Source: Ptiloglossa arizonensis (taxonomy: Eukaryota > Arthropoda > Insecta > Hymenoptera > Colletidae). Taken from it: a DNA stretch of 64,000 nt. The notes below the pieces were generated by a model. It had not been told where the DNA came from. It saw only the letters and a program-made list of their open reading frames with translations, and did not search any database. Positions 30,371-44,796 of this stretch are shown one piece after another (position 1 is the stretch's first letter; each line of letters starts with the position of its first letter). The stretch spans positions 53,178 through 117,177 of the forward strand of contig NW_027479469.1 in the NCBI RefSeq assembly GCF_051014685.1. The letters are read 5' to 3'. The translations under genes were made by a program, and so were the position numbers.

Positions 30371-33300
30371 GTATAACGTATAACCTATGGCGTATAACGT
30401 ATAACTTATAACGTATAACGTATAACGTATAGCGTACAACGTATAACGTATCACGTATAACGTATTACGAGTAACGTATAACGTATAACGTATAACGTAT
30501 AACGTATAACGTATAACGTATAACGTATAACCTATGACGTCTAACGTATAACGTATAACATGTAATGTATAACGTATAACGTATAATGTATAGCGTATAA
30601 CGTATAACGTATAACGTATAACGTACAACGTATAACGTATCACGTATAACGTATTACGAATAACGTATAACGTATAACGTATAACGTAACACCTATAACG
30701 TATAAAGTATAACGTATAACGTATAACGTATAACGTATAACGTATAACGTATAACGTATAACGTATAACGAATATCGTATAACGTATAACGTATAACGTA
30801 TAACGTATAAATTGTAACGAAAAACGTATAACGAATAACGTAAAACGTATGACGCATTACATGCTACGTATAAAGTATAACATTCAACGTAAAACGTATA
30901 ACGTATAACGTATAACGTATAACGTATAACGTATAACGTATAAAGTATAACGTATAACGTAGAACGTACAACGTATAACATATAACGTATAAAGAATAAC
31001 GTATAACGTATAACCTATAACGTACAACTTATAACGTATAACGTACAACGTATAACGTAGAACGTATAACGTATAACGTATAACGTATAACGTATAACGT
31101 ATAACGTATAACGTATAACGTATAACGTATAACGTATAACGTATAACGTATAACGTATAACGTATAACGTATAACGTATAAAGTATAACGTATAACGTAT
31201 AACGTATAACGTATAACGTATAACGTATAACGTATAACGTATAACGTATAACATATAACGTATAACGTATAACGTATAACGTATATCGTATAACGTATAA
31301 CGTATAACGTATAACGTATAACATGTAACGTACAACGTATAACGTATACCGTATAACGTATAACTAATAACGTATAACGTATAACGAATATCGTACAACG
31401 TATAACGCATAACGTATAACGTATAACGTATAACGTATAACGTATAACGTATAACGTATAAAGTATAACGTATAACGTATAACGTATAACGTATAACGTA
31501 TAACGTATAACGTATAACGTATAACGTATAACGTATAACGTATAACGTATAACGTATAACGTATGACGTATAACGTATAACGTATAACGTATAACGTATA
31601 ACGTATAACCTATGACGTATAACGTATAACGTATAACGTATAACATGTAACGTACAACGTATAACGTATACCGTATAACGTATAACTAATAACGTATAAC
31701 GTATAACGAATATCGTACAACGTATAACGCATAACGTATAACGTATAACGTATAACGTATAACGTATAACGTATAACGTATAACGTATAAAGTATAACGT
31801 ATAACGTATAACGTATAACGTATATCGTATAACGTATAACGTATAACGTATAACGTATAACTTGTAACGAAAAACGTATAACGAATAACGTAAAACGTAT
31901 GACGCATTACATGCTACGTATAAAGTATAACATTCAACGTAAAACGTATAACGTATAACGTATAACGTATAACGTATAACGTATAAAGTATAACGTATAA
32001 CGTAGAACGTACAACGTATAACATATATCGTATAAAGAATAACGTATAACGTATAACCTATAACGTACAACGTATAACGTAGAACGTATAACGTATAACG
32101 TATAACGTATAAAGTATAACGTATAACGTAGAACGTACAACGTATAACATATAACGTATAAAGAATAACGTATAACGTATAACCTATAACGTACAACTTA
32201 TAACGTATAACGTACAACGTATAACGTAGAACGTATAACGTATAACGTATAACGTATAACGTATAACGTATAACGTATAACGTACAACGTATAACGTATA
32301 ACGTATAACGTATAACGTATAACGTATAACGTATAAAGTATAACGTATAACGTATAACGTATAACGTATAACGTATAACGTATAACGTATAACGTATAAC
32401 GTATAACATATAATGTATAACGTATAACGTATAACGTATATCGTATAACGTATAACGTATAACGTATAACGTATAACATGTAACGTACAACGTATAACGT
32501 ATACCGTATAACGTATAACTAATAACGTATAACGTATAACGAATACCGTACAACGTATAACGCATAACGTACAACGTATAACGTATAACGTATAACGTAT
32601 AACGTATAACGTATAACGTATAACGTATAACGTATAACGTATAACGTATAACGTATAACGTATAACGTATAACGTATAACGTATAACGTATAACGTATAA
32701 CGTATAACCTATGACGTATAACGTATAACGTATAACGTATAACATGTAATGTATATCGTATAACGTATAATGTATAGCGTATAACGTATATCGTATAACG
32801 TATAACGTATAACGTATAACGTATAACTTGTAACGAAAAACGTATAACGAATAACGTAAAACGTATGAGGCATTACATGCTACGTATAAAGTATAACATT
32901 CAACGTAAAACGTATAACGTATAACGCATAACGTATAACGTGTAACGAAGAACGTATAAAGAATAACGTATAACGTATATCGTATAACGTACAACTTATA
33001 ACGTATAACGTACAACGTATAACGTATAACGTATAACGTATAACGTATAACGAATAACGTATAACGTATAACGTATAACGTATAACGTATAACGTATAAC
33101 GTATAACGTATAACGTATAACGTATAACGTATAACATATAACGTATAAAGTATAACGTATATCGTATAACGTATAACGTATAACGTATAACGTATAACTT
33201 GTAACGAAAAACGTATAACGAATAACGTAAAACGTATGAGGTATTACATGCTACGTATAAAGTATAACATTCAACGTAAAACGTATAACGTATAACGCAT

Positions 33301-35430
33301 AACGTATAACGTATAACGTATAACGTATAACGTATAACGTATAACGTATAACGTATAACGTATAACGTATAACGTATAACGTATAACGTATAACGTATAA
33401 AGTATAACGTATTACGTATAACGTATAACGTATAACGTATAACGTAGAACGTACAACGTATAACATATAACGTATAACGTATAACGTATAACGTATAACG
33501 TATAACGTATAACGTATAACGTATAACGTATAACGTATAACGTATAACGTATAAAGTATAACGTATAACGTTTAACGTATAACGTATAACGTATAACGTA
33601 TAACGTATAACGTATAACGTATAACGTATAACGTATAACGTATAACGTATAACGTATAACGTATAACGTATAACGTATAACGTATAACGTATAACGTATA
33701 ACGTATAACGTATAACGTATAACGTATAACGTATAACGTATAACGTATAACGTATAACGTATAACGTATGACGTATAACGTATAAAGTATAACGTATAAC
33801 GTATAACGTATAACCTATGACGTATAACGTATAACGTATAACGTATAACGTATAACCTATGACGTATAACGTATAACGTATAACGTATAACGTATAACGT
33901 ATAACTAATAACGTATAACGTATAACGAATATCGTACAACGTATAACGCATAACGTATAACGTATAACGTATAACGTATAACGTATAACGTATAACGTAT
34001 AACGTATAACGTATAACGTATAACGTATAACGTATAACGTATAACGTATAACGTATAACGTATAACCTATGACGTATAACGTATAACGTATAACATGTAA
34101 TGTATAACGTATAACGTATAATGTATAGCGTATAACGTATATCGTATAACGTATAACGTATAACGTATAACGTATAACTTGTAACGAAAAACGTATAACG
34201 AATAACGTAAAACGTATGAGGCATTACATGCTACGTATAAAGTATAACATTCAACGTAAAACGTATAACGTATAACGCATAACGTATAACGTGTAACGAA
34301 GAACGTATAAAGAATAACGTATAACGTATATCGTATAACGTACAACTTATAACGTATAACGTACAACGTATAACGTATAACGTATAACGTATAACGTATA
34401 ACGAATAACGTATAACGTATAACGTATAACGTATAACGTATAACGTATAACGTATAACGTATAACGTATAACGTATAACGTATAACGTATAACGTATAAA
34501 GTATAACGTATTACGTATAACGTATAACGTATAACGTATAACGTAGAACGTACAACGTATAACATATAACGTATAAAGAATAACGTATAACGTATAACCT
34601 ATAACGTACAACGTATAACGTAGAACGTATAACGTATAACGTATAACGTATAAAGTATAACGTATAACGTAGAACGTACAACGTATAACATATAACGTAT
34701 AAAGAATAACGTATAACGTATAACCTATAACGTACAACTTATAACGTATAACGTACAACGTATAACGTAGAACGTATAACGTATAACGTATAACGTAAAA
34801 CGTATAACGTATAACGTATAACGTATAACGTATAACGTATAACGTATAACGTATAACGTATAACGTATAACGTATAACGTATAAAGTATAACGTATAACG
34901 TATAACGTATAACGTATAACGTATAACGTATAACGTATAACGTATAACGTATAACATATAACGTATAACGTATAACGTATAACGTATATCGTATAACGTA
35001 TAACGTATAACGTATAACGTATAACATGTAACGTACAACGTATAACGTATACCGTATAACGTATAACTAATAACGTATAACGTATAACGAATATCGTACA
35101 ACGTATAACGCATAACGTATAACGTATAACGTATAACGTATAACGTATAACGTATAACGTATAACGTATAACGTATAACGTATAACGTATAACGTATAAC
35201 GTATAACGTATAACGTATAACCTATGACGTATAACGTATAACGTATAACGTATAACATGTAATGTATAACGTATAACGTATAATGTATAGCGTATAACGT
35301 ATATCGTATAACGTATAACGTATAACGTATAACGTATAACGTATAACTTGTAACGAAAAACGTATAACGAATAACGTAAAACGTATGAGGCATTACATGC
35401 TACGTATAAAGTATAACATTCAACGTAAAA
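30370..35430. repeat. Family B segment, copy 2 of the 25.2-kb-spaced paralogous pair
   Basis: B-boxes start at 30811, 31861, 32827, 33198, 34178 and 35347. The six boxes align with those at 5577-10876. Box-to-box spacings are 1050, 966, 371, 980 and 1169 bp, against 1057, 889, 1183, 980 and 1190 bp in copy 1. The large difference in the third interval is 812 bp (116 units). The box at 33198 has GAGGTAT where other boxes have GAGGCAT or GACGCAT. Past the last box the sequence follows the pattern seen after 8,706 rather than family A. Confidence 0.85.
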
Positions 35431-38400
35431 CGTATAACGTATAACGCATAACGTATAACGTATAACGTATAACGTATAACGTATAACGTATAACGTAAAA
35501 CGTATAACGTATAACGTATAACGTATAACGTATAACGTATAACGTATAAAGTATAACGTATTACGTATAACGTATAACGTATAACGTATAACGTAGAACG
35601 TACAACGTATAACATATAACGTATAACGTATAACGTATAACGTATAACGTATAACGTATAACGTATAACGTATAACGTATAACGTATAACGTATAACGTA
35701 TAAAGTATAACGTATAACGTTTAACGTATAACGTATAACGTATAACGTATAACGTATAACGTATAACGTATAACGTATAACGTATAACGTATAACGTATA
35801 ACGTATAACGTATAACGTATAACGTATAACGTATAACGTATAACGTATAACGTATAACGTATAACGTATAACGTATAACGTATAACGTATAACGTATAAC
35901 GTATAACGTATGACGTATAACGTATAAAGTATAACGTATAACGTATAACGTATAACCTATGACGTATAACGTATAACGTATAACGTATAACGTATAACCT
36001 ATGACGTATAACGTATAACGTATAACGTATAACGTATAACGTATAACGTATAAGGTATAACGTATAACATGTAACGTATAACGTATCACGTATAACGTAT
36101 AACGTATAACGTATAACGTATATCGTATAACGTATAACGTATAACGTATAACGTATAACGTATAACGTATAACGTATAACGTATAACGTATAACGTATAA
36201 CGTATAACGTATAACGTATAACGTATATCGTATAACGTATAAAGTATAACGTATAACGTATAACGTATAACGTATAACGTATAACATAGAACGTACAACG
36301 TATAACATATAACGTATAACGTATAACGTATAACGTATAACGTATAACGTATAACGTATAACGTATAACGTATAACGTATAACGTATAACGTATAACGTA
36401 TAAAGTATAACGTATAACGTTTAACGTATAACGTATAACGTATAACGTATAACGTATAACGTATAACGTATAACGTATAACGTATAACGTATAACGTATA
36501 ACGTATAACGTATAACGTATAACGTATAACGTATAACGTATAACGTATAACGTATAACGTCTAACGTATAACGTATAACGTATAACGTATAACGTATATC
36601 GTATAACGTATAACGTATAACGAATAACGTAAAACGTATAACGCATAATGTATAACGTATAACGTATAACGTATTACGTATAACCTATGACGTATAACGT
36701 ATAACGTATAACGTATAACGTATAACGTATAACGTATAACGTATAACGTATAACGTATAACGTATAACGTACAACGTATAACGTATAACGTATAACGTAT
36801 AACGTATAACGTATAACGTCTAACGTATAACGTATAACGTATAACGTATAACGTATATCGTATAACGTATAACGTATAACGAATAACGTAAAACGTATAA
36901 CGCATAATGTATAACGTATAACGTATAACGTATTACGTATAACCTATGACGTATAACGTATAACGTATAACGCATAACGTATAACGTATAACGTATGACG
37001 TATAACGTATGACGTATAACGTATAACGTATAACGTATAACATATAACGTATAACCTGTGACGTATAACGTATAACGTAAAACGTATAACGTATAATGTA
37101 TAACGTATAACATGTAACGTATAGCGTATAACGTATAACGTATAACGTATAACGTATAACGTATAACGTATAACGTATAACGTATAACGTATAACGTATA
37201 ACGTATAACGTATAACGTATAACGTATAACGTATAACGTATAACGTATAACGTATAACGTATAACGTATAACGTATAACGTATAACGTATAACGTATAAC
37301 GTATAACGTATAACGTATAACGTATAACGTATAACGTATAACGTATAACGTATAACGTATAACGTATAACGTATAACGTATAACGTATAACGTATAACGT
37401 ATAACGTATAACGTATAACGTATAACGTATAACGTATAACGTATAACGTATAACGTATAACGTATAACGTATAACGTATAACGTATAACGTAACACCTAT
37501 AACGTATAAAGTATAACGTATAACGTACAACGTATAGCGTATAACGTATAACGTATAACGTATAACGTATATCGTATAACGTATAACGTATAACGTATAA
37601 CGTATATCGTATAACGTATAACGTATAACGTATAACGTATAACTTGTAACGAAAAACGTATAACGAATAACGTAAAACGTATGAGGCATTACATGCTACG
37701 TATAAAGTATAACATTCAACGTAAAACGTATAACGTATAACGTATAACGTTTAACGTGTAACGAAGAACGTATAAAGAATAACGTATAACGTATATCGTA
37801 TAACGTACAACTTATAACGTATAACGTACAACGTATAACGTATAACGTATAACGTATAACGTATAACGTATAACGTATAACGTATAACGTATATCGTATA
37901 ACGTATAACGTATAACGTATAACGTATAACGTATAACTTGTAACGAAAAACGTATAACGAATAACGTAAAACGTATGAGGCATTACATGCTACGTATAAA
38001 GTATAACATTCAACGTAAAACGTATAACGTATAACGTATAACGTTTAACGTGTAACGAAGAACGTATAAAGAATAACGTATAACGTATATCGTATAACGT
38101 ACAACTTATAACGTATAACGTACAACGTATAACGTATAACGTATAACGTATAACGTATAACGTATAACGTATAACGTATAACGTATAACGTATAACGTAT
38201 AACGTATAACGTATAACGTATAACGTATAACGTATAACGTATAACGTATAACGTATAACGTATAACGTATAACGTATAACGTATAACGTAACACCTATAA
38301 CGTATAAAGTATAACGTATAACGTATAACGTATAACGTATAACGTATAACGTATAACGTATAACGTATAACGTATAACGTATAACGTATAACGTATAACG

Positions 38401-40281
38401 TATAACGTATAACGTATACCGTATAACGTATAACGTATAACGTAGAACGTACAACGTATAACATATAACGTATAACGTATAACGTATAACGTATAACGTA
38501 TAACGTATAACGTATAACGTATAACGTATAACGTATAACGTATAACGTATAACGTATAACGTATAACGTATAACCTATGACGTATAACGTATATCGTATA
38601 ACGTACAACTTATAACGTATAACGTACAACGTATAACGTATAACGTATAACGTACAACGTATAACGTATAACGTATAACGTATAACGTATAAAGTATAAC
38701 GTATAACGTATAACGTATAACGTATAACGTATAACGTATAACGTAGAACGTACAACGTATAACATATAACGTATAAAGAATAACGTATAACGTATAACCT
38801 ATAACGTACAACTTATAACGTATAACGTACAACGTATAACGTAGAACGTATAACGTATAACGTATAACGTATAACGTATAACGTATAACGTATAACGTAT
38901 AACGTATAACGTATAACGTATAACGTATAACGTATAACGTATAACGTATAACGTATAAAGTATAACGTATAACGTATAACGTATAACGTATAACGTATAA
39001 CGTATAACGTATAACGTATAACGTATAACATATAACGTATAACGTATAACGTATAACGTATATCGTATAACGTATAACGTATAACGTATAACGTATAACA
39101 TGTAACGTACAACGTATAACGTATACCGTATAACGTATAACTAATAACGTATAACGTATAACGAATATCGTACAACGTATAACGCATAACGTATAACGTA
39201 TAACGTATAACGTATAACGTATAACGTATAACGTATAACGTATAACGTATAACGTATAACGTATAACGGATAACGTATAACGTATAACGTATAACGTATA
39301 ACGTATAACGTATAACCTATGACGTATAACGTATAACGTATAACGTATAACATGTAATGTATAAAGTATAACGTATAATGTATAACGTATAACGTATATC
39401 GTATAACGTATAACGTATAACGTATAACGTATAACTTGTAACGAAAAACGTATAACGAATAACGTATAACGTATAACGTATAACGTATAACGTATAACGT
39501 ATAACGTATAACGTATAACGTATAACGTATAACGTATAACGTATAACGTATAACGTATAACGTATAACGTATAACGTATAACGTATAACGTATAACGTAT
39601 AACGTATAACGCATAACGTATAACGTGTAACGAAGAACGTATAAAGAATAACGTATAACGTATATCGCATAACGTACAACTTATAACGTATAACGTACAA
39701 CGTATAACGTATAACGTATAACGTATAACGTATAACGTATAACGTATAACGTATAACGTATAACGTAGAACGTATAACGTATAACGTATAACGTATAACG
39801 TATAACGTATAACGTATAACATATAAAGTATAACGTATAACGTATAACGTATAACGTATAACGTATAACGTAGAACGTACAACGTATAACGTATAACGTA
39901 TAACGTATAACGTATAACGTATAACGTATAACGTATAACGTATAACGTATAACGTATAACGTATAACGTATAACGTATAAAGTATAACGTATAACGTTTA
40001 ACGTATAACGTATAACGTATAACGTATAACGTATAACGTATAACGTATAACGTATAACGTATAACGTATAACGTATAACGTATAACGAATAACGTATAAC
40101 GTATAACGTATAACGTATAACGTATAACGTATAACGTATAACGTATAACGTATAACGTATAACGTATAACGTATAACGTATAACGTATGACGTATAACGT
40201 ATAAAGTATAACGTATAACGTATAACGTATAACCTATGACGTATAACGTATAACGTATAACGTATAACGTATAACGTATAA
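35430..40281. repeat. Transition zone between families B and C/D
   Basis: A patchwork. The first ATAAGGT unit of the window is at 36054 and the first two GCATAATG (family D) modules are at 36643 and 36902, 259 bp apart (37 units), a small tandem duplication. Next comes a CTGTGACG module near 37,050 and the longest near-pure run (about 37,127-37,491). Two GAGGCAT-type B-boxes lie only 294 bp apart at 37643 and 37937, each followed by GTGTAACGAAGAACG. A truncated B-box lies at 39435. AACACC units lie at 37492 and 38290. ATATCGCAT near 39,661 is shared only with 41,992. Confidence 0.75.
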
Positions 40282-42633
40282 GGTATAACGTATAACATGT
40301 AACGTATAACGTATCACGTATAACGTATAACGTATAACGTATAACGTATATCGTATAACGTATAACGTATAACGTATAACGTATAACGTATAACGTATAA
40401 CGTATAACGTATAACGTATAACGTATAACGTATAACGTATAACGTATAACGTATAACGTATAACGTATAACGTATAACGTATAAAGTATAACGTATAACG
40501 TATAACGTATAACGTATAACGTATAACATAGAACGTACAACGTATAACATATAACGTATAACGTATAACGTATAACGTATAACGTATAACGTATAACGTA
40601 TAACGCATAACGTATAACGTATAACGTATAACGTATAACGTATAAAGTATAACGTATAACGTTTAACGTATAACGTATAACGTATAACGTATAACGTATA
40701 ACGTATAACGTATAACGTATAACGTATAACGTATAACGTATAACGTATAACGTATAACGTATAACGTATAACGTATAACGTATAACGTATAACGTCTAAC
40801 GTATAACGTATAACGTATAACGTATAACGTATATCGTATAACGTATAACGTATAACGAATAACGTAAAACGTATAACGCATAATGTATAACGTATAACGT
40901 ATAACGTATTACGTATAACCTATGCCGTATAACGTATAACGTATAACGTATAACGTATAACGTATAACGTATAACGCATAACGTATAACGTATAACGTAT
41001 GACGTATAACGTATGACGTATAACGTATAACGTATAACGTATAACATATAACGTATAACCTGTGACGTATAACGTATAACGTAAAACGTATAACGTATAA
41101 TGTATAACGTATAACATGTAACGTATAGCGTATAACGTATAACGTATAACGTATAACGTATAACGTATAACGTATAACGTATAACGTATAACGTATAACG
41201 TATAATGTATAACGTATAACGTATAACGTATAACGTATAACGTATAACGTATAACGTATAACGTAACACCTATAACGTATAAAGTATAACGTATAACGTA
41301 CAACGTATAACGTATAACGTATAACGTATAACGTATAACGTATATCGTATAACGTATAACTTATAACGTATAACGTATAACTTGTAACGAAAAACGTATA
41401 ACGAATAACGTAAAACGTATGAGGCATTACATGCTACGTATAAAGTATAACATTCAACGTAAAACGTATAACGTATAACGTATAACGTTTAACGTGTAAC
41501 GAAGAACGTATAAAGAATAACGTATAACGTATATCGTATAACGTACAACTTATAACGTATAACGTACAACGTATAACGTATAACGTATAACGTATAACGT
41601 ATAACGTATAACGTATAACGTATAACGTATAACGTATAACGTATAACGTATAACGTATAACGTATAACGTATAACGTATAACGTATAACGTATAACGTAT
41701 AAAGTATAACGTATAACGTATAAAGTATAACGTATAACGTATAACGTATAACGTATAACGTATAACGTATAACGTATAACGTAACACCTATAACGTATAA
41801 AGTATAACGTATAACGTACAACGTATAACGTATAACGTATAACGTATAACGTATAACGTATAACGTATAACGTATAACGTATAACGTATAACGTATAACG
41901 TATAACGTATAACGTATAACGTATAACGTATAACGTATAACGCATAACGTATAACGTGTAACGAAGAACGTATAAAGAATAACGTATAACGTATATCGCA
42001 TAACGTACAACTTATAACGTATAACGTACAACGTATAACGTATAACGTATAACGTATAACGTATAACGTATAACGTATAACGTATAACGTATAACGTAGA
42101 ACGTATAACGTATAACGTATAACGTATAACGTATAACGTATAACGTATAACGTATAAAGTATAACGTATAACGTATAACGTATAACGTATAACGTATAAC
42201 GTAGAACGTACAACGTATAACATATAACGTATAACGTATAACGTATAACGTATAACGTATAACGTATAACGTATAACGTATAACGTATAACGTATAACGT
42301 ATAACGTATAAAGTATAACGTATAACGTTTAACGTATAACGTATAACGTATAACGTATAACGTATAACGTATAACGTATAACGTATAACGTATAACGTAT
42401 AACGTATAACGTATAACGTATAACGTATAACGTATAACGTATAACGTATAACGTATAACGTATAACGTATAACGTATAACGTATAACGTATAACGTATAA
42501 CGTATAACGTATAACGTATAACGTATAACGTATAACGTATGACGTATAACGTATAAAGTATAACGTATAACGTATAACGTATAACCTATGACGTATAACG
42601 TATAACGTATAACGTATAACGTATAACGTATAA
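40282..42633. repeat. 2.2-2.4-kb C/D/B composite HOR, copy 1
   Basis: Counted from one ATAAGGT unit to the next: 2,352 bp (336 units). Order of modules: ATAAGGT (40282), GCATAATG D module (40878), CTGTGACG and AATGTAT-to-TAGCG module (about 41,057-41,125), AACACC (41265), B-box (41381), GTGTAACGAAGAACG (about 41,494), a second AACACC (41783). The first B-box in this unit is preceded by an extra ATAACTT unit, shared with copy 2. Confidence 0.85.
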
Positions 42634-44796
42634 GGTATAACGTATAACATGTAACGTATAACGTATCACGTATAACGTATAACGTATAACGTATAACGTA
42701 TATCGTATAACGTATAACGTATAACGTATAACGTATAACGTATAACGTATAACGTATAACGTATAACGTATAACGTATAACGTATAACGTATAACGTATA
42801 ACGTATAACGTATAACGTATAACGTATAACGTATAAAGTATAACGTATAACGTATAACGTATAACGTATAACGTATAACATAGAACGTACAACGTATAAC
42901 ATATAACGTATAACGTATAACGTATAACGTATAACGTATAACGTATAACGCATAACGTATAACGTATAACGTATAACGTATAACGTATAAAGTATAACGT
43001 ATAACGTTTAACGTATAACGTATAACGTATAACGTATAACGTATAACGTATAACGTATAACGTATAACGTATAACGTATAACGTATAACGTATAACGTAT
43101 AACGTATAACGTATAACGTATAACGTATAACGTATAACGTCTAACGTATAACGTATAACGTATAACGTATAACGTATATCGTATAACGTATAACGTATAA
43201 CGAATAACGTAAAACGTATAACGCATAATGTATAACGTATAACGTATAACGTATTACGTATAACCTATGCCGTATAACGTGTAACGTATAACGTATAACG
43301 TATAACGTATAACGTATAACGCATAACGTATAACGTATAACGTATGACGTATAACGTATGACGTATAACGTATAACGTATAACGTATAACATATAACGTA
43401 TAACCTGTGACGTATAACGTATAACGTAAAACGTATAACGTATAATGTATAACGTATAACATGTAACGTATAGCGTATAACGTATAACGTATAACGTATA
43501 ACGTATAACGTATAACGTATAACGTATAACGTATAACGTATAACGTATAATGTATAACGTATAACGTATAACGTATAACGTATAACGTATAACGTATAAC
43601 GTATAACGTAACACCTATAACGTATAAAGTATAACGTATAACGTACAACGTATAACGTATAACGTATAACGTATAACGTATAACGTATATCGTATAACGT
43701 ATAACTTATAACGTATAACGTATAACTTGTAACGAAAAACGTATAACGAATAACGTAAAACGTATGAGGCATTACATGCTACGTATAAAGTATAACATTC
43801 AACGTAAAACGTATAACGTATAACGTATAACGTTTAACGTGTAACGAAGAACGTATAAAGAATAACGTATAACGTATATCGTATAACGTACAACTTATAA
43901 CGTATAACGTACAACGTATAACGTATAACGTATAACGTATAACGTATAACGTATAACGTATAACGTATAACGTATAACGTATAACGTATAACGTATAACG
44001 TATAACGTATAACGTATAACGTATAACGTATAACGTATAACGTATAACGTATAAAGTATAACGTATAACGTATAACGTATAACGTATAACGTATAACGTA
44101 TAACGTAGAACGTACAACGTATAACATATAACGTATAATGTATAACGTATAACGTATAACGTATAACGTATAACGTATAACGTATAACGTATAACGTATA
44201 ACGTATAACGTATAACCTATGACGTATAACGTATAACGTATAACGTATAACATGTAATGTATAACGTATAACGTATAATGTATAGCGTATAACGTATAAC
44301 GTATAACGTATAACGTACAACGTATAACGTATCTCGTATAACGTATTACGAATAACGTATAACGTATAACGTATAACGTATAACGTAGCACCTATAACGT
44401 ATAAAGTATAACGTATAACGTATAACGTATAACGTATAACGTATAACGTATAACGTATAACGTATAACGTATAACGTATATCGTATAACGTATAACGTAT
44501 AACGTATAACGTATAACGTGTAACGAAGAACGTATAAAGAATAACGTATAACGTATATCGTATAACGTACAACTTATAACGTATAACGTACAACGTATAA
44601 CGTATAACGTATAACGTATAACGTATAACGTATAACGTATAACGTATAACGTATAACGTATAACGTATAACGTATAACGTATAACGTATAACGTATAACG
44701 TATAACGTATAACGTATAACGTATAACGTATAAAGTATAACGTATAACGTATAACGTATAACGTATAACGTATAACGTATAACGTATAACGTATAA
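42634..44796. repeat. 2.2-2.4-kb C/D/B composite HOR, copy 2
   Basis: 2,163 bp (309 units) between ATAAGGT marks. The D module (43223), AACACC (43610) and B-box (43726) sit 2,345 bp (335 units) from their partners in copy 1. It lacks the second AACACC of copy 1. Instead it gains a module with CATGTAATG and the AGCACCT variant of the triple mutant (44387), which is the form also found at 46571, 50344, 54194 and 63021. Confidence 0.85.
43223..43230. repeat. Family D module mark GCATAATG (representative copy)
   Basis: Eight copies, at 36643, 36902, 40878, 43223, 45400, 60359, 61325 and 63691. Each is preceded by GTCTAAC, ATATCGT, a GAATAAC unit and GTAAAAC, and followed by GTATTAC (the 60359 copy then reads GCATAAC) and CCTATG. 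The order of marks is the same in all copies. In the copies at 36.9, 40.9, 43.2, 45.4, 60.4 and 61.3 kb a CTGTGACG mark follows about 150-190 bp later. Confidence 0.85.
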
